Positions 1 through 10,200 of a DNA stretch of 64,000 nt are shown here, piece by piece. The translations under genes and the position numbers were made by a program. Source of the DNA: Cyprinodon diabolis (lineage: Eukaryota; Chordata; Actinopteri; Cyprinodontiformes; Cyprinodontidae). How positions within the stretch are numbered: the stretch's first letter is position 1; the number at the start of each line of letters is the position of its first letter. The notes under the pieces were generated by a model. That model ran no database searches. It was not told the origin of the DNA and worked only from the letters and a program-made list of their open reading frames with translations. Location: positions 24,213,126 to 24,277,125 of the forward strand of contig CM060064.1 of NCBI GenBank assembly GCA_030533445.1, written 5' to 3'.

Positions 1-1335
<1,335 letters not shown>

Positions 1336-1610
1336 GAGATGGGAAGACAGAAAGCACGGCCAACTGGCTGACAGCAAAGAGCGGCAGGAAGAAGCGCTGC
1401 CCTTACACCAAGCACCAGACTCTGGAGCTGGAGAAAGAGTTTCTCTTCAACATGTACTTGACTCGGGAGCGTCGCCTCGAGATCAGCCGCAGCGTGCATC
1501 TCACCGACAGGCAAGTTAAAATCTGGTTCCAGAACCGGAGGATGAAACTGAAAAAGATGAGCCGCGAGAACAGGATCCGGGAGCTTTCCAGCAACTTTGG
1601 GTTTTCGTGA
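1336..1610 (+). CDS. hoxa10b: Hox10 homeobox exon (exon 2), partial gene
   Basis: This is the last coding exon of a posterior-class Hox transcription factor, which binds DNA as a homeodomain protein and helps pattern trunk and paired appendages. It starts after an AG acceptor and encodes a short linker with the Hox10 tryptophan motif [15 protein letters not shown], then a complete homeodomain with recognition helix [14 protein letters not shown]. The tail ends RENRIREL...NFGFS and stops at 1608-1610. The homeodomain ([17 protein letters not shown]) and the RENRIREL tail are diagnostic for Hox10. Exon 1 is outside the window. The assignment to the A cluster, b copy, comes from the neighbours (mir-196, hoxa9, hoxa2, skap2), not from this exon alone. 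Confidence 0.93.
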
Positions 1611-1932
1611 GACTTTGATGAGAAACACCCTTCTCCTCCTACTCCTCCTATTCTCCTTTCTTCCCTCTCCTCCACCCAAACTCTGGAAACTAACTTATTG
1701 ATCAGAGCTGTTCTTGTCGTGGATTTGTATTCATATACCGCCACCTTTCCATCCATCCAGTTGTCCCGGCTTGTACATATTGTACACTCAATCTGAGTGA
1801 TCCATTGGATTTTGCATGCTGGACTTACCACTGCCTCATTTGTGTTACAGTTACATGTAGACCTTAATGTGAAAGCTGAAAAAAGAAAAGGTCTTGAAAA
1901 TATTTGCACATTTAGCTGCTCTAATGAATAAA
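1611..1932 (+). other. hoxa10b: hoxa10b 3' UTR with poly(A) signal
   Basis: Pyrimidine-rich sequence follows the stop codon and there is an AATAAA at 1927-1932, about 320 bases downstream. This is the likely cleavage signal. The UTR length is inferred, without transcript evidence. Confidence 0.55.
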
Positions 1933-3107
1933 AAACAATGTAGCCGCAGACATATTATTACATCCCCATTAGGGGCTTTGTGTGCTGTTTTAAATGCTCA
2001 TTCTTTGTACAAGTCCAGTGCTTTCCCTTTTCATTCAATGGGAATCTTACACTGAAAACAAACCTGTTTTTATAGATAAAATACCAGGCATCTAAGGAGG
2101 TGTTTGTTATAATCATTTAATATTGGCTGTAGAGATTTATATGGTGAATATGACCTTTTCAGTCCATAATTTCATCCATATTAGCACTAAACCACAACAC
2201 TAAAGCTAAGTCTTTTAAGTCATATAACCCATCCCAACCAAAAAAAAAAAAAAAAAAACACACAGCAATAAAACAACAAAACAAGCTAAACCATAAAACA
2301 AACAAACAAGATTTTTAGGCATGCTTCACTTTTATTTCACTTGGAACTGTTTGTGATGAAAATGCAGTGGAGTAAAAATGGTCCATACACTAGAAAAACG
2401 ATTTAGAAAAAGGTGAAAATGTCTCAAATTGAGCAGGTAAATGAGATAGTTTGCCAATGGAATAAATATTATACTCTTAAAATAAGATAATTAGATAGTA
2501 TGCACTTAAAATAAGACAACTCAATTGTGTTTTCTTACTTTAAATGTAAATTATATTGTTCCATTGGCAAAATGTCGCTTTTACCTCCTCAATCAAAGAA
2601 CAAATGCACTTATTTTAAGAAAAAATTACTTATCTTAATTTCGATTTTTTTCCAGTGTATTGTGTTACAACGAGGAGAGCATATCTGGAGATGCTGTAAG
2701 ATCCCGCACTAACCAACAGCTTTAAACCTATTTATGTTGTTAGAATTTGATGCAAGTTTCCTTTGGTTTTCCCAATCAGTAGAACCTATAAGTTGTGACG
2801 TTTGGTTTGAATCTTCATGTTGGCTAACAGACTTTTAACTTACATTCACTTTGCTTAACCAGAAGGCATCACCATCTTCACAGACTTCTTTTATAAAAGA
2901 CGAATCTTTACAAATAACTTCTTGGACAACAGGGTACAACAATCTTTACGCAAAAGCAGACTTCGGATATTTTATCAATGAGAAAAAAGAAGGAGTGAAA
3001 ATGTAATACTTAAAAGGCTCTTTTCAAGCAACAAACGGGTTTAAACAAGTTTTCACTATTAAAATTAAAGTTACACCAAAAACACTAATCGCTTCACAGG
3101 AGAGCAG
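1933..3107. other. hoxa10b to mir-196 interval
   Basis: About 1.2 kb, AT-rich and with no coding signal. It holds an A-rich run near 2240-2310 and one copy of the palindromic CACTG-ended repeat at 2388-2657. The remainder shows nothing I can name, although the primary transcript of mir-196 may start here. Confidence 0.6.
2388..2657. repeat. Palindromic MITE-like repeat, copy 1
   Basis: About 270 bases starting CACTAGAAAAACGATTTAG and ending ATTTTTTTCCAGTG, so the ends are imperfect inverted repeats. The inside carries mirrored phrases: 'gagcaggtaaatgaga...tttgccaatgga' on one side and 'tccattggcaaaatg...acctcctcaat' on the other. The same unit recurs at 3755-4055 and 17250-17524. The structure fits a non-autonomous DNA transposon; I could not define a target-site duplication. 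Confidence 0.8.
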
Positions 3108-3193
3108 GCTGCTGCGTAGTTTAGGTAGTCTCATGTTGTTGGGCTTTTTATTTTATGTTTCCACAACACGAAACTGCCTTGATTACCTCAGTG
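3108..3193 (+). ncRNA. mir196: mir-196 precursor hairpin
   Basis: The 5' arm at 3122-3143 reads TAGGTAGTCTCATGTTGTTG plus GG, identical to miR-196a except for a C at nucleotide 9 where T is usual. The seed AGGTAGT is intact. The 3' arm at about 3162-3183 (CAACACGAAACTGCCTTGAT) pairs with it across a short U-rich loop, matching the usual star strand. The location between Hox10 and Hox9 on the Hox coding strand is the canonical position of the HoxA mir-196 gene. The mature RNA represses Hox mRNAs, classically Hox8 group. The variant base faces an A, so a U-A pair of the duplex becomes a C-A mismatch. Confidence 0.92.
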
Positions 3194-3754
3194 AAAATCA
3201 TCTTATAATTAAAAGCAAACCTCGTTGGAACATCTTTATTAATGTTTGGCGCATAAATCATAAGCTTTTTTCTTTTCATAAACAGTGAACAGAGAATCAT
3301 CTGTGCGTAAAATATAGCAAATTACTCGGATGAATCGTCAGATTTCTGCACGTTTTGGAAAATTCAATTAGCTGAACAGCATGATCAGAGGGAAAAAAAA
3401 TATTTTTACATCTTAGGCTCTTAGAAAAAAGTAGTAAATCCCTTTTTTTTTATTTCTACACCTCGGAAAAAAAGGTTTGGACACACAAGGCCTCGGTTAT
3501 GACCATTGCAGTCTCGCCAGTTGCTTTAAAAATGCCGGATGTGTCTGCAAGGATCATGCAGAGAAAGAGGACAAAGGGTGAGCTTTATTGGTGATATTTA
3601 GCTTAGACAGCCAAGCTGTAACCTGGAGAAAAACAACCCAATTGCCCGTGGTAAAAATGGACCGTTATATGGCACCCACAAACCCTGCTGCTTTCCGCCT
3701 AGGATTGCCTTTAAAGTGGAGCCTGGCTTATAGACGCAGCTTGGTTATCTCCTG

Positions 3755-4055
3755 CACTGGAAAAACGATCTAGAAATAAGTAAAAATGTCTTAAATTAAG
3801 TGTATTCACCCTTAATTTGAGCAGGTAAATGAGATAGTTTGCAAATGGAATGAGTAGTTTTACTCTTAAAATAAAATGATTAGATGAAATGCACCGGAAA
3901 TAAGACATACAATTATGATTTCTTATTTTAAGTGTCAATTGTCTTGTTCCATTGGCAAAATGTCTATTTCCCCTCCTCAATTCAAGAACAAATGCACCTA
4001 TTTTAAGAAGAAATTACTTCAAGCTAGATCTAGATTTTGATTTTTTTTTCCAGTG
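3755..4055. repeat. Palindromic MITE-like repeat, copy 2
   Basis: The ends CACTGGAAAAACGATC and TTTTTTTTTCCAGTG form inverted repeats. The interior aligns by eye with copy 1 (shared 'gagcaggtaaatgagatagt' and 'ttgttccattggcaaaatgt'). With copy 1 it brackets mir-196 at 450-600 bases on each side. Confidence 0.8.
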
Positions 4056-4439
4056 TGGAAACTATCCTTAAGGTTACTTGCAAAAGTAACCTTCACATGT
4101 TCGATATTTAAGAATAACTACAATAGAAAAACAATAACAAAAGTTGCGTTAAGGATATTTACACCCAAGGCTTTTCTAAAGCTTTCATTCTAAATCTAAC
4201 ACATTTTCTCGTCCACGTTTCTTTCTCCAAATCGGTTATTTATAGAAAAGAAGCGTTAAAGAACCAATAACTCTGCTCGTATATTCACAGCCTTGATGGT
4301 TTACAATAAATGGGAATCCCTGGACCAAAATCACAACGTTTATTGCTAATAAAAGGAAATATTTGCCAATAAAAGCGCTGAGATTTGCTATTAAAATATG
4401 GTGAGGGGAAAATGGTGGCCCCCTTTTTAAGCCGAGCGG

Positions 4440-4560
4440 TATGCGGGGCTGATTTATTATTTATTGTTCTGTCCCACGGTCACGTGTTTTGGGGCGCCCT
4501 ATCCAATTTTGGATAGTGTTCAAGTTACTGGACGCAAAGAGCTTGTAGGTGGCGCACCAA
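4440..4560 (+). promoter_or_regulatory. hoxa9b: Probable hoxa9b promoter region
   Basis: Just upstream of the hoxa9b start codon sit an E-box (4482-4487), a GC-rich patch, a CCAAT box (4503-4507) with a mirrored TTGGAT, and the CTCF-like sequence CTTGTAGGTGGCGC (4542-4555, 12 of 14 positions of CCASYAGRKGGCRS, mismatches only in the first three bases). I see no clear TATA box. The transcription start is not determined. Confidence 0.45.
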
Positions 4561-4683
4561 CGCGGCACCTTGCAATGGATTGAATCCGTTCTCTAAACGT
4601 TAAAGGATTGTAAAAGCGAGGTTTTGAATTTCTTCTCCATTTTTTTCCTTTATTGCTTTGTATATCTTTTTCGATCTGGAACA

Positions 4684-5631
4684 ATGGGAACAGGTTACTA
4701 TGTAGACGCGCGCATTCTTTCCGATCAGGAAGAAATAGCATCGATGAGGTACTCATCCTCTGCAGGGATGGAGCAGGCGTCGCACAACGAATATGGCGGA
4801 CAGGAACCGAAATCCTCTATCTTCGGAGGATCCTGGGGCACCATCGGGGCGCACCCTCCGAACGCTTACCTACATCACCAATACAGCGGAGACGCAGATG
4901 GCATGTTTGCGCGCTCCTGGGCGTTGGATCCTCTCTCTGCGTCGTTGTGTTTAACGGGAATCCAGTCTGCAGCCGCGCATTACGAGATAAAGCCCGAACC
5001 GTTAATCGGAGGCGCGGAATGCACGACTCTAGAATCACACCCACCGCTTTTATCTGACATTGAAAACGGAGCTTCCCTCACAGAGATTCCCTGTGAAACA
5101 TCCCCCACATCTGCAGCCAGCGACGACAAACAGACGGATGAGAAGAAGGAGGAGGTGGATGCAAGTAAGCAAAGAAACATTTTCCTTATTTATTCAAGTC
5201 TATGGCCTACTGTAGTAGTGATGGGGATAGTCAATTTTAAGCCAAATTAAAACCTGGTTTTAATCTGAAAAATTGATTTTCTGAGGGATGGCAAACACAG
5301 GAGTACCATCTCTTTTTCTATGTATTAAAAATAGGAGCTTAGAATAAAAAAAAAGAACATTCAAAACCCTTATGATGCCTCTTTTCCTCCAGACAACCCG
5401 TCGTCCAACTGGCTTCACGCAAAGCCCACCAGGAAAAAGCGCTGCCCCTACACCAAGCACCAAATCCTCGAACTGGAGAAAGAGTTCCTCTTCAACATGT
5501 ACCTCCCTCGGGAGCGCAGGTACGAAGTGGCGAGACTCCTGAATTTGACCGAGAGACAGGTGAAAATCTGGTTCCAGAACCGCAGGATGAAGATGAAAAA
5601 AGAAAACAGAGACAGACGGAAAGACAGCTAA
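4684..5631 (+). CDS. hoxa9b: Hox9 transcription factor, two exons (4684-5164, 5393-5631)
   Basis: Posterior Hox homeodomain protein of 239 residues. Exon 1 starts at ATG 4684 (A at -3) and opens [17 protein letters not shown], a short version of the Hox9 amino-terminal domain. It continues with a composition-biased middle ([21 protein letters not shown], about residues 58-78) and an acidic end before a GT donor at 5165. Exon 2 follows an AG acceptor with matching phase and gives [20 protein letters not shown], where NWLH is the Pbx-contact tryptophan motif, then the full homeodomain with [17 protein letters not shown]. The tail ends RRKDS. Homeodomain residue 27 is Pro where Hox9 proteins usually have Thr, and residue 13 is Ile for Thr. 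Exon 1 is strongly diverged, as expected for a duplicate cluster. The group 9 assignment is firm; the b label is by synteny. Confidence 0.94.
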
Positions 5632-6900
5632 TGCGTCTTTGGATTTAAAGCTGGAGGAGGGGGGAGAGGGGGGAGGAGATGGAGGTTATGTGTGTGTGTG
5701 GGGGTGTCTTGTAATTCTCGGTAATTGTTGTAAATTAGTGTTGTTAAAACAACACTCGGGTGTCCCTGTTTCTCGGTTTTCATATTTTCTGTGTTTGTGC
5801 CACGTTGTAAATTTGGATGTCTTGTATTCTGCGCACACATACTGTTGACTCTGTAGGCCGTTTATTATTTGCATGAACCGATACTTGACTACCTAGATAT
5901 CCTTCAGCTACCTATTTGCTTTGGTTAACTTATGTTTTGCGGCCTTGTGTGTCTAAATGTTCGGATGCATTTGTCAAAACTATGTGCACACTTGAAATAC
6001 CTCATTAGTAGCCTACATATTTGATTCAAAATAAAGTGTAGTTGGTTGGAACTATGTGGCAGTGATTCGTTACCATTTGGGTAAAGAAAAAATTCGTTGT
6101 GTTCCTGTTGCAATAAGATAAATTTAGCTTAAAGGAAAAATAACGCTTATTTTTCCTTATTTTTTATTTTGCAAAGGATTTTATTTACAATTATTCAATT
6201 AAAAAATTGAATAAAAAATCTTTTGGTATTGAAAATGGACAAACACCTTAACCAAATTTTTGTTTTGTCAGAAAGGCTCAAAGTTTTAATCAAATTCAAA
6301 CTTCTACTGGCTTAAATGTCAATGATCATGATGTGAGCCATTTTTAAGATATTGAAAATGTAAGGAATGTATTGTATAATTAAAACCTGTACATTTTTTA
6401 TTTTACTTTTTAAGAATTTTAAGTTTTTTTTCTGCTGTTTTTTTATGTAGGAAGTAGCCCATATGTTCAGCTTTGAATGAATTGGTGGAAGAATTTGTTG
6501 TGGGCGACATGATGAAAATCTAACCAAAACGTGTTCCACATATTATTTTTAATAATATTTTCAATAATGTTATACATTTATCTATTACTATTTTAATAAT
6601 TTGTATTCAGAATGATTCCTCACAGTTGGATGAAAATAGAACTAGAGGCATAGTCAGCAATAATGTGAATTTATTTTAATTGTTGAGTGAAATATATTTA
6701 ATGTTACTTTTTTTCCTCATTTGATCGTATTGTTATTTTGCTAGATTTATTTTTTATTTTTCTCAATTTAGTAAAGTGTTTTTAAAAGGTAGGATTCATT
6801 TGATTACTGAAAGATATCAGGACATGTATGTGGCTAAAAAAATCAGATTGGTGCAATTATTTTCTGAATCTCAGCGTCTGTTTTTTTCTCTAAAAGCAGC
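5632..6900. other. hoxa9b 3' UTR and AT-rich downstream DNA
   Basis: The first 70 bases after the stop are a purine tract with several G-runs (5652-5684, then GGGGG near 5700) that would lie in the 3' UTR. An AATAAA lies near 6030 (AAAATAAAGTG). From 6120 to 6890 the DNA is very AT-rich with no element I recognise. Confidence 0.5.
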
Positions 6901-7340
6901 AGCTCCCTTGTTGCTCTATAAACTGTAGCTGCCTTCTCCTACTACCATAACCCGACATTTTATAAGGTGCGAAAATTGCGTAGCAAGCAAAGGTTCGTGG
7001 AAACACACAGGCCTCATTTTTATCTTGCTTCCAGCAAACAAATCGGATGCAAAGGGGTGCCAACAAAGCCCCCCCCATTATACAGAGGGGAGTGTTTGGT
7101 GCAGCAGACAGGAGTGCATATGGGTCTGCCTTCAAAGGTGTAATTAGTTTACAACCGTCTAGTGGAAATTCCACTGTCTCAGACCAGAGTCATCCCTTTG
7201 CTGTTTGACTTTTTGTGCGCTGGGCTCTCTATAGGCAGAGAAGGGGCTCTGTTTACAGAGATTTTACATGTAATGTATTTTCACCGTCTCAGGAACGAAA
7301 TAAAAAAGGCCAGTTCAACCTGAAAAGTAGCTCTGATGGA
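6895..7340. promoter_or_regulatory. Candidate conserved non-coding block A
   Basis: A repeat-free stretch of higher GC and complexity than its AT-rich surroundings, with no open frame of plausible gene type. It lies 1.3-1.7 kb 3' of hoxa9b, where Hox clusters retain dense regulatory DNA. I infer a conserved element from composition and position only; no alignment was possible. Confidence 0.35.
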
Positions 7341-7409
7341 GCAAATCTTCAAGCAGGCCTATTGCAGTAAAGGCTTTGTTCTCTGCACAGAGCTGCTTCG
7401 CTCAGGGGA

Positions 7410-7423
7410 TCGGCAGGGGGCGC
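7410..7423 (+). promoter_or_regulatory. CTCF-like motif between hoxa9b and hoxa2b
   Basis: TCGGCAGGGGGCGC matches CCASYAGRKGGCRS at 12 of 14 positions, with the 11-base core (GCAGGGGGCGC) complete. It lies 3' of the Hox9 gene, comparable to the mammalian CTCF boundary between HOXA9 and HOXA7. By rough count about two such core-complete matches could arise by chance in a window this size, so position is the main argument. Confidence 0.45.
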
Positions 7424-9957
7424 CAACGGTTCATTTGGAAACTAGAGCGGATGATGTGTTCAAGGCACGCAGACGCTGCTCCTGTTGGAATGCATGTTGG
7501 AATTCCGCTTGGGATTACCAGCATATCTAATCTAAAACTGTGTTCTGGAGTTTTTTTCTTTATTTCATAACAAAAAACATTAATCGCCAATGACCGATGT
7601 TAAAAATTACAATTACCCTAAACCACGTGTAGATTCTAAATAAATTATGACTTAATAAATCATGGCTAATAAAGCTGACATCTAATTCTTCTGATCCCCA
7701 GAGTAGGCCTATGTAATACTCTGGATTTGTAATCCAAATAATAAGGAAAATCATTTCGTTTCCTTTCTGCGTAAATTGCTTCGTCTCTCTCCACCTCCCT
7801 CCCTAGCCCAGCTCTCACCACGCAAAAGGTCATGTGGCGCATTCATTGCGTAATTCCCCCGTCTTGGACACTGATGGGATATTCTAACGAGAGCTGATAT
7901 TCACATATGCCAAAAACCATAAATAACACACCACCATCCAGACCTCAGTTAGGAATACAGTGTTGTTCCTGTGGCTGAATGCCATTCCCGCTGCCTGATC
8001 CCCAAAGCAAGGGCTGGACATTCTCCATTTGCGTAGCCGTGCTGCAGAAAAACAGAAAGTTGCTAGGAAGTTGTTTGCAGCGGCCTTTTACGACCCCCCT
8101 ATTCATCACATCTCACAACACTAGTGACAGAGGGGACTGTTGTTGGAGGGGAGGGGGCAGATCAGGAGGGGGGAGACTTGAGCACATTTAGCCCCTCCAA
8201 GCCGCACTGTCAGCATCATATAGTTTGGGATGAGAGTGATGAGTTTATCCACAATTGAACAGTAAGGAAGCAGTGTTTGTAAATCAGAAAAAATGAGATT
8301 TTTCTAAATTTGGAGATTAAAATGGAGATTAGTTGAGTTTTTAATACTCTTGCACTATTACAGTTACTAGATAGGCTGTTAATTAAAATATGTTTTGAAG
8401 TAATCTTATTCTCTCAGGGCAACTAAAACATTCCTGCAGATTTGATCTGTTTGTGATAAAAATGTCCTGTGTAGTTATGGTGAGGTGTGGAGTAATCTGA
8501 TGACTCCCAGCCTTGCTGAATTGTAAATGCGCCAAAAATGGCGCTCCATTCTTTATGCAACAGCGTTGCAATGCGTGGCAGGAGTAGCAGTGAGTTCCGT
8601 GGGTGTGATTTTGCTCATAGAATCAGCCATAAACGTAGATTTTTCGTTACACTTTTTTTTTTCAACATGTGAAGGTAATTTCTCTGCTTTTATGCGGGGA
8701 AAAGCCACATTATTGTTTCAGATTTAATGTCAACGGGCCAAAAATAATGACATATCAACTTGCACCTCGACAAGATGTAAATATAAAAATAATTCTAAAA
8801 TCCTATCTAAGAACTGCTTTTGTTTCGACCCCCACCTCTAACACAGGCCTACACCCTCAGAGTTCTGTTTTGCCAAAGAAAACACACAATATTTTTTTTT
8901 ACTGTAGGCCTATATCATCAGTTATTTAATCATCAACCCATCAATCTATCACACATGTTTAAGTTCAAAATGTCGTAGATCAGTACAAATTTCCCATGAA
9001 AATAATAATTTTGCAAACTTCAAAAACACAGACACACACTCTTGTCGTTTCTGATTTATTTATTGGGTTTTTATTACTAATGATGAAAATAACACCTGTT
9101 CCCTGCACAGTGATCTTCTGTTTTAAAGACTCCCCGTCCGCGGGTGCATGGCTGCAGGCTTCCCTCCCAAATGTCTCCAAATTAGTCGGGAAACGGAGCT
9201 CTTCTTGGTCCTCCACACGTCGAAGGCGAACTTGCAAAACAGAAAGCATAAATAAAGCTTCTGAGTAGAAGTAGCAAGATAATATGGCTATATAGCTTTA
9301 GAAGGTACAAAATTTGACTTTTATTTTGCTTATTTACATTTCTTGTCATTCTGTTCTATTCTGTATTGCTGAAAATATTTTAGGAACTTTCTCTGCTTCC
9401 TCATTGCTCTGTTTGCACATCTGTGTCCATTTAAGCATTTTTGATTTTGGGGTCAAAGCAGCTGTAAATAATGTTGTGTGCAGAGTTTAAAGAAAATATA
9501 TAGTTTTAAGTAATTCAACTGCAGGATATTTTAGAGCAGCTGGCCGCATATGTTATAAACAGTGAGTTGGTTAAAGATAAATTATAACAACCAAATGTTT
9601 GCTATTATTTTATGCATGTTATGAATTTAACATTCAGCAGCAGTTAGCAAATTGTGTTTATTTTCAAATAGATTATTTCAGAGGAGAACACATTCTCCTA
9701 AATTCAAAGAAAACAGCATATCTGCTGAGCACCCACTCACCTAAAGAATATTTAATCCTTCAATAAAAACCTGCTTGGCTCCTTTCAAGAAACATTTAGG
9801 CGCTTCCAAGTTTCAGCTCCGTCTTTATAAATCCAATATGCCACATTTTGCAAAAAAAAAAGTTTAATATTTACAAGACGCACATGGACTTCAATAAGCT
9901 ATAATGTTTAGAAATTTTGCAAAAAAAACCATCTTTAAGCTAGAAAAAACAGATCCC
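7424..9957. other. Hox9-Hox2 interval, middle part
   Basis: No coding signal. Two complex, repeat-poor patches stand out from AT-rich DNA: 7790-8230 (GGTCATGTGGCGCATTCATT and following, ending in a G-rich tract at 8148-8171) and 8525-8640 (GCGCCAAAAATGGCGC palindrome at 8530-8545, then GC-rich). Both are candidates for conserved elements. I see no Hox3-Hox7 exon or homeobox remnant in either strand. Confidence 0.4.
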
Positions 9958-10200
9958 CAGTCAGTGAGACTGTCCTCTTCTCGGTCACATGTGATCTAAG
10001 GAGTGCTGTGTGGTTCAGATGCCTTCTCTGGCAGGGAGCTGTCAGACCTTTTTGTCTGGAAAGATTGATCACATTAAGGCTACCCAGGCTCTTTGTTTAG
10101 AGACTGAGCAATAAACAGCCAGAAAGATCCCGTCCATCTCCAGCGCTGCAGTGACAAACCTCTCCTGCTTCCATTTTCTTCTTTGTTTCAAACAGTAAAA
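9958..10200. promoter_or_regulatory. Candidate hoxa2b upstream enhancer with Meis and Pbx-Hox motifs
   Basis: A complex, repeat-free patch about 3 kb upstream of hoxa2b. It contains CTGTCA (Prep/Meis type) at 10039-10044 and, 17 bases on, AGATTGATCA (Pbx-Hox type) at 10062-10071, plus CTTTGT (Sox type) near 10090. This pairing is the known layout of Hox auto- and cross-regulatory hindbrain enhancers. Function here is inferred. Confidence 0.4.

Larger units (their letters stand above)
3194..4683. other. mir-196 to hoxa9b interval and hoxa9b promoter
   Basis: About 1.5 kb with no coding signal. It holds repeat copy 2 (3755-4055). From about 4350 on, the sequence becomes promoter-like: TTTATTA/TTTATTG runs of Cdx/Hox type near 4450-4465, an E-box CACGTG at 4482-4487, a CCAAT box at 4503-4507 inside the imperfect dyad ATCCAATTTTGGAT, and a CTCF-like motif at 4542-4555. 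Confidence 0.55.
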
